Assembly (NCBI RefSeq): GCF_024808665.1
Contig: NZ_JANUBZ010000006.1
Span: 248,001-312,000 of the forward strand
DNA: 64,000 nucleotides
Reading direction: 5' to 3'
Source of the DNA: Mucilaginibacter empetricola
GTDB taxonomy: Bacteria > Bacteroidota > Bacteroidia > Sphingobacteriales > Sphingobacteriaceae
Below, in pieces: positions 47,985-55,553 of the stretch; the first letter of the stretch is position 1, and every line of letters begins with the position of its first letter. The translations under genes were made by a program, and so were the position numbers. Under the pieces are notes generated by a model, which was not told the origin of the DNA, did not search any database, and was given only the letters and a program-made list of their open reading frames with translations.

Positions 47985-48566
47985 TTAACTTACTTCTATA
48001 ATTACGGTTTCCACAGGCGGGTATAATTTTTTTACAGAATCGGCCATTCGCTTTATAAAAATATAATTGGTTGTACCTCCAATTACAGCGCCCACTACCG
48101 GAACCAACCGTTCGGCTGTGCGGGTGCCCAGCATCATTAGTAATTTCTCTGCCATCTCCTCCATCACCGTTTTGGATAGCGCTACACCGGCCTCAACTTT
48201 TAATGACGTTGCTGCCAGCGACATAAATTCATCAAAACCAACTTCATAATTGCCGCGGCTTTGGTACATAATAGCCATGGTTATCCTGAACTGCTGGGTA
48301 ATTAAATTGGCAAAATCAAACGGCATACCAGCAATTAAAGTAACCATACCACCGCTGCCCGATATTACTCCCGACCCGGCAGCAAGGTAGGCGCACTGTT
48401 CAATAAACTTATCCAGCCCCATTTTATCAACCCCTTTTTTAACATTAAGCTGGTTAATATGGATAAATATTTGCTTAAACCCTTTATCTGCCAGCTTTTT
48501 GCTTTGCAGTTTTATATCTGTGCCTATTTTTTTAAATCTGATAATTTTCATTGCTTTAATCTTCAT
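47985..48566 (-). CDS. EcsC family protein
   Basis: A protein of about 193 residues from the ATG at 48566 (a GTG at 48590 gives eight more). It matches the EcsC family through the Gly-rich AAGSGVISGSGGMVTLIAG region and the late GAVIGGTTNYIFIKRMADS region. Hydrophobic stretches could associate with membranes. EcsC was first described beside an ABC exporter in Bacillus, but none is adjacent here. Function unknown. Confidence 0.85.
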   Translation of the reverse strand: MKIKAMKIIRFKKIGTDIKLQSKKLADKGFKQIFIHINQLNVKKGVDKMGLDKFIEQCAYLAAGSGVISGSGGMVTLIAGMPFDFANLITQQFRITMAIMYQSRGNYEVGFDEFMSLAATSLKVEAGVALSKTVMEEMAEKLLMMLGTRTAERLVPVVGAVIGGTTNYIFIKRMADSVKKLYPPVETVIIEVS

Positions 48567-48711
48567 TACAAACAGTTTATAGCTGTTCACTATAACAAAG
48601 CTATTCTCGTGCCAGTTTAATAAATTGGCTAAAATGTCATCTTTATGAATAAAAAAATCATGGGGACTTAAAGTAACGGCCTCATTTTATAATTTTACCG
48701 TTTTACTTAAA

Positions 48712-49653
48712 TTGTTAAATCGTTTGGAAAAAAGTATTTTAATAGTTGATGATATACATCCTGTTTTTATAGAACGAGTTGAAGCCGCAGGATATACCTG
48801 TGACTATCGCCCTTTAATAAAAGCCGACGAAGCCCTGCAAATTATCGGCAATTATGGCGGATTGGTTGTTCGGTCAAAATTCAGATTAAATAAAGAATAT
48901 TTGGATGCTGCTGTAAACCTGAGGTTTATTTGCCGCGCTGGTGCAGGAATGGATAATATAGATGAGGCCTATGCCGCCGAAAAAGGAATTACTTTAATTA
49001 ACGCCCCCGAAGGTAACATGGATGCCGTTGGCGAGCACGCTGTAGGGTTATTGTTGGCACTGATGAATAATTTCAGGACCGCTGATGCCGAGATCCGTGC
49101 CGGAAGCTGGAAACGTGAGGCTAACCGCGGATACGAGTTGAAGGGAAAAACAGTAGGTATTATAGGTTACGGCTTTATGGGGCATAGTTTTGCCAGTAAG
49201 CTGGCTGGTTTTGGCGTAAACGTAATTGCGTACGACAAATATAAAACAGGCTTTAGCGATCAGTTTGCCCGCGAAGTGAGCATGGAAGAAATTGTTAAGC
49301 ATAGCGACGTGCTGAGCTTTCATATCCCCTTAACAAATGAAACCAGGGGTATGGTAAATGACGAATATCTTTTTCATTTTAAAAAACCAATCTTTTTACT
49401 CAATACAGCACGCGGCCCAATACTTAAAGTTAGTGCTGTACTGAATGCAATAAAGCAAGGCAAAATATTAGGTGCGGGCCTTGATGTACTGGAAACAGAA
49501 AAGTTTCCGGCGCTGGAAGAGCAGGAGTGGTTCGAAGAATTACGTCAATCCGACAAAGTGTTACTGAGTCCGCATGTTGCCGGCTGGACGTTTGACTCCT
49601 ATCGCAAAATAAGTGAAGTTATGGCGGAGAAATTGTTAACCTTGAGTCTGTAG
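48712..49653 (+). CDS. D-isomer specific 2-hydroxyacid dehydrogenase (SerA-like)
   Basis: A 313-residue NAD-dependent dehydrogenase. No ATG is near; TTG at 48712 or TTG at 48724 (giving EKSILIVDD) is the start. The nucleotide fold is GIIGYGFMGHSFASKL (residues about 148-163). The catalytic Arg is in LNTARGPIL, the Glu in LDVLETEKFP and the His in SPHVAGWT. It has no ACT domain, so it is not the classic long SerA. Phosphoglycerate is a possible substrate, but other 2-hydroxyacids fit equally well. Confidence 0.88.
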   Translation: MLNRLEKSILIVDDIHPVFIERVEAAGYTCDYRPLIKADEALQIIGNYGGLVVRSKFRLNKEYLDAAVNLRFICRAGAGMDNIDEAYAAEKGITLINAPEGNMDAVGEHAVGLLLALMNNFRTADAEIRAGSWKREANRGYELKGKTVGIIGYGFMGHSFASKLAGFGVNVIAYDKYKTGFSDQFAREVSMEEIVKHSDVLSFHIPLTNETRGMVNDEYLFHFKKPIFLLNTARGPILKVSAVLNAIKQGKILGAGLDVLETEKFPALEEQEWFEELRQSDKVLLSPHVAGWTFDSYRKISEVMAEKLLTLSL

Positions 49654-49656
49654 TCT

Positions 49657-49737
49657 TAAGTCAATAGTCCTAAGGCTGAAGTTCTTTTCAACCTTTTAAT
49701 TGACTCAAGACTCAGGGCTTAAAAGACTATCGACTTA
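49657..49737. repeat. Imperfect inverted repeat of iterated words between convergent genes
   Basis: TAAGTCAATAGTC (49657-49669) pairs with GACTATCGACTTA (49725-49737) with one mismatch. The words GACTCAAG and AGTCTTAAG recur between the arms. The right arm runs into the last codons of panC. It may double as a terminator for both genes. Confidence 0.55.
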
Positions 49738-50566
49738 ATATAACATTATCAATAAGGCGTGTTTTGCCAACTTTGGCGGCTACCAGGGCTACTATTATTG
49801 AGGAATGACCATCGGCCGGGAGCAAGGTTTTGCCATCGGCAATTTCAAAATAATCCAGTTCTACGCCTTCTTCGGCACCAATAGTTAATTCAGCTTCGTG
49901 CGTTAGTTGTGATATTTTGGCTATATCGAAATTTTCTTTAACCCAATTCAATGTTTTTGATAAAACTAGGGCATGTTGCCTGTCGGTTGTTGTTAAATGG
50001 ATGTTTCTTGAGCTCATGGCTAAGCCATCAGCTTCGCGTTTAATGGGGCACATCACCAGCTTTACAGGCATTATCAGTAATTCAACCATTTTACTGATAA
50101 TTGAAAACTGCTGGTAATCTTTTTGCCCGAAATAAGCAGTATCCGGATTAACTATATTGAACAGTTTGGCAACCACCTGGGTAACCCCCTGATAATGCCC
50201 CGGTCTTGATTTTCCCTCCAATAATTGCTCCATGGGGCCTATTTCTAAATGCCATTGTTCATTATCATCATAAATTTCGCTTACCGGCGGATTAAATAGC
50301 ACGTCGCAGTTAACCTGCTCAAGCATAGCTATATCCGCGTCCACTGTGCGCGGATATTTTTCCAGGTCTTTAGGGTCATTAAACTGGGTAGGGTTAACAA
50401 AAATACTGCATACCACAACGTCATTACCTTGCTGCGCCTGTTCAATTAACGAAATATGGCCCTGGTGAAGCGCTCCCATTGTGGGTACAAAGCCAATGCT
50501 TTTTTTTGCATTTTTAATTTGGAGCAGGTGTTGCTGAAGCTCTTTTTTGGTAGTAAAAACTTTCAA
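49727..50566 (-). CDS. panC: Pantothenate synthetase (pantoate-beta-alanine ligase)
   Basis: A 279-residue PanC. The ATP motif is VPTMGALHQGH (residues about 28-38), then VCSIFVNPTQFND and YFGQKDYQQ, and late the SSRNIHL loop. Length and motifs are normal. It joins pantoate to beta-alanine in the vitamin B5 pathway. The first codon is TTG at 50566, as no ATG is near. It is divergent from the GT5-like gene across a gap with two palindromes. Confidence 0.96.
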   Translation of the reverse strand: MKVFTTKKELQQHLLQIKNAKKSIGFVPTMGALHQGHISLIEQAQQGNDVVVCSIFVNPTQFNDPKDLEKYPRTVDADIAMLEQVNCDVLFNPPVSEIYDDNEQWHLEIGPMEQLLEGKSRPGHYQGVTQVVAKLFNIVNPDTAYFGQKDYQQFSIISKMVELLIMPVKLVMCPIKREADGLAMSSRNIHLTTTDRQHALVLSKTLNWVKENFDIAKISQLTHEAELTIGAEEGVELDYFEIADGKTLLPADGHSSIIVALVAAKVGKTRLIDNVILSR

Positions 50567-50651
50567 TGTGCTTATTATTAATAATATCCGGTTAAGGATA
50601 AGTTTAGCTGGTTAAATTAAGGCCGCTAAATACGGCAATATCATTAAAATT

Positions 50652-50695
50652 AAAGCAATATTAATTGCTTTTTCGCGGCAAAGTTGCGCAACTTT
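50652..50695. promoter_or_regulatory. Two adjacent palindromes in the panC/GT5-like divergent gap
   Basis: AAAGCAATATTAATTGCTTT (50652-50671) is a dyad with 8-base arms, and AAAGTTGCGCAACTTT (50680-50695) is a perfect 16-base palindrome. They lie nine bases apart and could be operators for either gene. No regulator is known. Confidence 0.4.
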
Positions 50696-50727
50696 TTAAA
50701 AATCACCAAAAGTAACTTGCTCAATTC

Positions 50728-50759
50728 GTTGTCAATTCATATAATAATGCTTATATTTG
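50728..50759 (+). promoter_or_regulatory. Candidate promoter for the GT5-like gene
   Basis: GTTG at 50728-50731 and TATATTTG at 50752-50759, 20 bases apart, match the Bacteroidota -33/-7 pattern (TTTG, TANNTTTG). A transcript would start about 45 bases before the ATG at 50811. Confidence 0.5.
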
Positions 50760-50810
50760 CAGACTCAAATTTTTTTGGATTCTTAATTATAATTTAATAC
50801 TGATATAGTG

Positions 50811-51635
50811 ATGGGTAAATCTAAGCTCTTGTTTATAACTCACGAAATGTCTCCTTTCCTTGAACTCTCGAAAATTTCTGAAATTACACGCCAGCTTCCG
50901 CAGGCTATGCAGGAAAAAGGTTACGAAATTCGTATCCTTATGCCTCGTTTTGGAAATATCAATGAGCGCAGGAACAGGTTGCATGAAGTGATCCGTTTGT
51001 CGGGGATGAATATCATTATTAACGATAATGATAATCCGCTGATCATCAAGGTTGCATCCATTCCGGCTGCACGTATGCAGGTTTACTTTTTGGATAACGA
51101 AGAGTATTTTCAGCGGAAACACGTATTTACAGATAAGGAGGGTAAATTTTATGCCGATAATGACGAGCGTATGATCTTCTTTTGCAAAGGCGCGTTAGAA
51201 ACGGTAAAAAAATTAGGATGGGCTCCTGATGTAATTCACTGCCACGGCTGGATGAGTGCATTGGTGCCTGCTTATTTGAAAACGACTTATAAAGACGACC
51301 CGACTTTCAAAAATTCAAAAATCATTTACTCCATTTATGAAAATGATTTTGCCGGAAAACTTGATGCTGATTTTTCGCAGAAAGCCGTTATGGGTAATAT
51401 GACCGAAAAACACACCGAAGTTTACAAACCGGGCACAAACGCAGCCTTATATGGCGGCGCTATTCAATACAGTGATGGTATTGTTTTAGGCGGTGAGAAT
51501 ATTGATGAAGAAGTGTTAAATTATGTTAAAAACAGCAATAAATCGGTTTTAGAGTTTGAATCTACCGCTGATTTCGAAAATTATTACAATTTTTACGACG
51601 AAATTGCTAATGAAGAATTGGCGCATGTTGTATAA
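50811..51635 (+). CDS. Stand-alone glycogen-synthase-like GT5 N-terminal domain protein
   Basis: A 274-residue protein from the ATG at 50811 (a GTG just before it is unlikely). It resembles the N-terminal half of GT5 glycogen synthases: KLLFITHEMSPF, then LPQAMQEKGYEIRILMPRFG, and later VIHCHGWMSALVPAYLK. Two things differ from real glycogen synthases. The C-terminal half with the ADP-glucose site is absent, and the N-terminal KxGG motif is replaced by SKISE. It is therefore unlikely to act alone as a synthase. As I recall, similar short proteins sit beside panC in other Bacteroidota, which argues for a conserved but unknown role. DUF4270 follows 15 bases later. Confidence 0.85.
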   Translation: MGKSKLLFITHEMSPFLELSKISEITRQLPQAMQEKGYEIRILMPRFGNINERRNRLHEVIRLSGMNIIINDNDNPLIIKVASIPAARMQVYFLDNEEYFQRKHVFTDKEGKFYADNDERMIFFCKGALETVKKLGWAPDVIHCHGWMSALVPAYLKTTYKDDPTFKNSKIIYSIYENDFAGKLDADFSQKAVMGNMTEKHTEVYKPGTNAALYGGAIQYSDGIVLGGENIDEEVLNYVKNSNKSVLEFESTADFENYYNFYDEIANEELAHVV

Positions 51636-51650
51636 GCTTTGAGATTATAT

Positions 51651-53054
51651 ATGAAATTTTTCCGCTTAGACTTATTGACCCTGTTAATAAGTCTTTTTAT
51701 TTTGAATAGTTGCAAAAATCAGAACGCTATTGGTTTGGGTGTGCAGCCCAATCAGTATAACGGGTCGTTGATTGATACTTCAACAATTGTAACCAATACT
51801 GTTCCTGAAGATTCAGTGATTACCTCAGGCCCCCTGAGTAAAAATCCACTGGCTTATTTCAACGATCCTATTTTTGGAACAACTGTGTCTAATTTAGCAA
51901 CAGACATAAATTTACCTAACGAAGGCGCTTTTACGTTGCCTACCGGTACTATTTATGTTGATTCGGCTCGTCTGGTATTATATTATGCTAATGGCTTTTA
52001 TGGTGATCAACTTACAACTAACTACGTAGTAAATGTATTCCAGTTAGCTTCCAGATTTAATGGGGATACGTCTTACTACAATACCAAAAAGTTTAGTGTT
52101 AATTATTCAAGTCTTATAGGTTCGCTAAAATTCAATGCAAGACCAACGGATTCAATTAAGATTTTTAATATCATTCAAGGGGCTCCTGACACCCTTATAA
52201 AAGTTGCCCCGCAGATAAGAGTTCCTGTCAGCACTACCTTTATTAATAACAGCTTTTTTAATGTTGGAAGTTTAGCACTTGGCTCAAATGCTATTTTTAA
52301 CAATACTTTAAAAGGGTTGTATTTAACAATTGATCAAACAAAAACTTCGGGCCCGGGTGGTATTATTATGTTGAAGCCAACCGATTCACTGGCCATCTAT
52401 TACCGCACTATAAACGGCGCTACAATTGATACGGCAGTAATTTATCTGCCTATTACCAAAATGGCTGCGTCTATACAACACACTTATTCAACTGCTATTA
52501 ATACCGAATTGAGTAACACCACTAGCTCACGTGGAGTGGTTTATTTGCAGGGGCTTGCCGGTTTAAGGGCTAAAATAAGTTTCCCCAGCCTGCTGGCAAA
52601 CTTAAGAAACAACCTTGCGAAGAGGGATAGCGATATTATTTTAAACCGGGCAGAGCTGGTTATCATACCGAGTCCCGGGTCAACAATTCCATATCAGCCA
52701 TTGCCTAAAATAACCATGTATCGTCTCGATCTTGCTCATCAGCGCGAATTACTGCAAGATGCTAATGCTGCTGATCCCCGCTCTGGTGGTGTGAGTGTTT
52801 TTGGTGGATTTTATAGCTCTTCATCAACACCTAATGAGTATCACTTTATTATAACAGGTTTTCTGCAAGATCTTTTATCGGGCAAAACAGTTGACTACGG
52901 TACTTACATTGCGCCGGTTGATACCACAAATACCACCAGTGTTGATTTTCAGGCAACACCGCAGGTAGGCGCAAGAACAATGGCTGTTGGAGGCAATTCT
53001 ACATCGCCATACAAAATGAAATTAAATATCATTTATACCAAGATACATAAATAG
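51651..53054 (+). CDS. DUF4270 family outer-membrane lipoprotein
   Basis: A 467-residue lipoprotein from the ATG at 51651. The signal ends LFILNSC with lipidated Cys at about residue 21. The body is beta-rich and matches DUF4270 (GLGVQPNQ near the N-terminus, then DSARLVLYY). Such proteins are confined to Bacteroidota and of unknown function. The gene follows the GT5-like gene by 15 bases and ends in a strong terminator, so the two form one unit. Confidence 0.88.
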   Translation: MKFFRLDLLTLLISLFILNSCKNQNAIGLGVQPNQYNGSLIDTSTIVTNTVPEDSVITSGPLSKNPLAYFNDPIFGTTVSNLATDINLPNEGAFTLPTGTIYVDSARLVLYYANGFYGDQLTTNYVVNVFQLASRFNGDTSYYNTKKFSVNYSSLIGSLKFNARPTDSIKIFNIIQGAPDTLIKVAPQIRVPVSTTFINNSFFNVGSLALGSNAIFNNTLKGLYLTIDQTKTSGPGGIIMLKPTDSLAIYYRTINGATIDTAVIYLPITKMAASIQHTYSTAINTELSNTTSSRGVVYLQGLAGLRAKISFPSLLANLRNNLAKRDSDIILNRAELVIIPSPGSTIPYQPLPKITMYRLDLAHQRELLQDANAADPRSGGVSVFGGFYSSSSTPNEYHFIITGFLQDLLSGKTVDYGTYIAPVDTTNTTSVDFQATPQVGARTMAVGGNSTSPYKMKLNIIYTKIHK

Positions 53055-53086
53055 AAATTTTTTGCCTTGCGGGGATTTGAATTCGG

Positions 53087-53134
53087 AAGTCCGAAAGAAG
53101 TGCTAGTCAAAGTACGCCTTTCGGACTTTTTTTT
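53087..53134 (+). terminator. Intrinsic terminator after the DUF4270 gene
   Basis: AAGTCCGAAAG (53087-53097) and its complement (53118-53128) form an 11-base stem with a 20-base loop, followed by a run of eight T. Confidence 0.85.
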
Positions 53135-53235
53135 GTGCCTGAAAATTTCCGTAAATTATAAGTAGGGGGTACTTTTTAAAAAAATTTAATTATAGCGTTC
53201 CCCGGCAATCGGCATCGCCCAATAGGTAATCTTAG

Positions 53236-53256
53236 TATTTTTGCATTTTACATTTG
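53236..53256 (+). promoter_or_regulatory. Two candidate -7 boxes before glmS
   Basis: TATTTTTG (53236-53243) and TACATTTG (53249-53256) both match TANNTTTG. No good -33 box is seen at 19-20 bases. The second would give a nearly leaderless mRNA. Confidence 0.3.
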
Positions 53257-53266
53257 TATTCTATTT

Positions 53267-55102
53267 ATGTGCGGAATAGTAGGTTATATAGGTTTCAGGG
53301 ATGCTTATCCCATTATAATTAAAGGTTTACATCGTTTGGAATATCGTGGTTACGACAGTGCCGGTATTTCACTATTCGATAAAGAATTAAAGGTTTACAA
53401 GAAAGCCGGCAAGGTAAGTGATCTTGAAAATTTCGTTAAAGATGTTGAACTCGGCGGTTCTATGGGGATGGGGCATACCCGTTGGGCCACACATGGTGCG
53501 CCAAGTGATCGTAACTCGCATCCACACTCATCCGGTAACCGCAAGCTAACTATTATACACAACGGTATAATAGAAAACTATGGTATTATTAAAGAAACCC
53601 TGGTAAGCAAAGGGCATGTTTTTAAAAGCGACACCGATACTGAAGTACTGATCCATTTGGTTGAGGATATTCAAAACGAAACAGGCCTTGATTTGCGCGA
53701 AGCGGTAAGAGTTGCCCTAACAAAGGTTATTGGTGCTTACGCCATTGTAATAATGAGTGCCGATGAGCCGGATTTGCTGATTGCAGCCCGTAAAGGCAGC
53801 CCGATGGTAATTGGTGTGGGGCAAGGCGAATATTTTATAGCATCGGATGCTACACCTATTGTGGAGTATACAAAAAACGTAATCTATTTAAACGATAATG
53901 AGGTGGCTTATATCCGCCGGGATGATCTGCTGATTAAAAATATTGATAATATTGTTCAAACGCCCTACATACAGGAGCTTGACTTGAAGCTGGAAGCGCT
54001 TGAGAAGGGCGGCTATGACCACTTTATGCTAAAAGAGATATACGAGCAGCCACGCTCTATACGTGATTGTATGCGCGGCCGTATATACCCTCAGCAAGGT
54101 AAGGTTCAGTTGGGTGGAATAAAGGAGTATACCGAGAAGCTCAAAAATATCGACCGTATTATAATTGTAGCCTGCGGAACTTCATGGCATGCCGGCCTGG
54201 TAGGAGAGTATTTGATTGAAGAATATGCACGCGTACCTGTGGAGGTTGAATATGCATCAGAGTTTAGATACCGTAACCCGATAATTACCGAAAAAGACCT
54301 GGTTATTGCCATATCACAATCCGGAGAGACGGCAGATACCATGGCGGCCATAGAATTGGCGAAAGAAAAAGGAGCAACCATCTTCGGAATTTGTAATGTT
54401 GTGGGTGCTTCTATTCCGCGTACCACACATGCAGGAGTTTACACACATGCTGGTCCTGAAATTGGTGTGGCTTCAACCAAAGCTTTCACGGCCCAGGTTA
54501 CTGTTTTAACGCTGATGGCCTTTTATATTGCCCAACAGCGCGGAACTATTACCCAGGGTAAATTAGTTGAACACTTAACCGAGCTGAATAATATACCTGA
54601 GCTGGTTGAAAAAGCTTTAAAATCAAATGACCACATCAAAGAAATAGCCGCCAAATTTAAGGATTCAACCAATTGTTTGTTTTTAGGCCGGGGCAGTTCG
54701 TTTCCGGTTGCGCTGGAAGGAGCACTCAAGTTAAAAGAAATTTCATACATCCATGCCGAAGGATATCCGGCTGCAGAAATGAAACATGGCCCTATAGCGT
54801 TGATTGACGATGATATGCCGGTTGTATTTATTGCTACTAAAGATTCTTCATACGAAAAAGTAATCAGCAATATACAAGAAGTAAAAGCGCGTAAAGGCCA
54901 CGTGATTGCCATTGTTACCGAAGGCGATACAGAGGTAAAAGGAATGGCAGATTTTGTGATCGAAATTCCGCAAACCGACGAGGCCTTTGTACCATTATTA
55001 GCCACTATTCCTTTGCAGTTGCTGGCTTATCATATAGCAGTAATGCGCGGTTGTAATGTTGATCAGCCGCGAAACCTTGCAAAATCTGTTACGGTTGAGT
55101 AG
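53267..55102 (+). CDS. glmS: Glutamine-fructose-6-phosphate aminotransferase (isomerizing)
   Basis: A 611-residue GlmS of normal length. The N-terminus MCGIVGYIG gives the catalytic Cys2 after Met removal; GHTRWATHG is the glutaminase motif. Two SIS domains (residues about 290-430 and 460-600) carry the sugar isomerase site, with AISQSGETADT, and the end is NLAKSVTVE. It makes glucosamine-6-phosphate for peptidoglycan and lipopolysaccharide. No glmS ribozyme is visible upstream. Confidence 0.97.
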   Translation: MCGIVGYIGFRDAYPIIIKGLHRLEYRGYDSAGISLFDKELKVYKKAGKVSDLENFVKDVELGGSMGMGHTRWATHGAPSDRNSHPHSSGNRKLTIIHNGIIENYGIIKETLVSKGHVFKSDTDTEVLIHLVEDIQNETGLDLREAVRVALTKVIGAYAIVIMSADEPDLLIAARKGSPMVIGVGQGEYFIASDATPIVEYTKNVIYLNDNEVAYIRRDDLLIKNIDNIVQTPYIQELDLKLEALEKGGYDHFMLKEIYEQPRSIRDCMRGRIYPQQGKVQLGGIKEYTEKLKNIDRIIIVACGTSWHAGLVGEYLIEEYARVPVEVEYASEFRYRNPIITEKDLVIAISQSGETADTMAAIELAKEKGATIFGICNVVGASIPRTTHAGVYTHAGPEIGVASTKAFTAQVTVLTLMAFYIAQQRGTITQGKLVEHLTELNNIPELVEKALKSNDHIKEIAAKFKDSTNCLFLGRGSSFPVALEGALKLKEISYIHAEGYPAAEMKHGPIALIDDDMPVVFIATKDSSYEKVISNIQEVKARKGHVIAIVTEGDTEVKGMADFVIEIPQTDEAFVPLLATIPLQLLAYHIAVMRGCNVDQPRNLAKSVTVE

Positions 55103-55122
55103 CGCATATCTGAATTACTTAT

Positions 55123-55164
55123 AGCAAACAGGCTTGCATTTTATGAAATGCAAGCCTGTTTGCT
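55123..55164 (+). terminator. Intrinsic terminator after glmS
   Basis: Two perfect 19-base arms (55123-55141 and 55146-55164; AGCAAACAGGCTTGCATTT and its complement) flank a four-base loop. No long T run follows, but the stem is very strong. Confidence 0.8.
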
Positions 55165-55553
55165 GTTAAACTATTTGATATATTAAATCGTTATCCTGGC
55201 CTCATAAATTCAACCTTTCGTAGTACTTCAGCTGCCCCTCATTACTGCATTCACTACAAAGCATCATTTATATACCTTTAAACAAAAGCCTATAAATTTC
55301 GTTGGCGTAATGGTGTGGGTTGTCCAATGGTTAATGATGTGTATTCCTTACAAGTAAATTGTTGTAATTTTTCAATTTGTTTATTAAATTTGTAAGTATC
55401 TGTTTTTGAGATTATTTTGTGTGATTTAAAATATATAATCAAAACTGATATTTCTTATTGATTAATAAACTATTGCTTATTAATGTAACTCTCTGATTGG
55501 AATGATCGTATAAAAACAACAAAAATCACCTAAATCTCATTTTACCATACAAT
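55165..55553 (+). other. A+T-rich 389-base gap before the hybrid kinase
   Basis: No open frame, RNA gene or repeat family could be supported here. It holds a candidate promoter (55361-55392), which would leave a leader of about 155 bases before the kinase ATG. In the frame of the kinase there is no start codon between the stop at 55503 and the ATG at 55554. Confidence 0.5.
55361..55392 (+). promoter_or_regulatory. Candidate promoter for the hybrid kinase
   Basis: GTTG (55361-55364) and TAAATTTG (55385-55392), 20 bases apart, match the same -33/-7 pattern and spacing as the box before the GT5-like gene. Confidence 0.45.

Noticed and set aside
53135..53266. glmS ribozyme or riboswitch
   Set aside because: The gap of about 130 bases is too short and shows no conserved ribozyme core; only a terminator and -7 boxes are seen.
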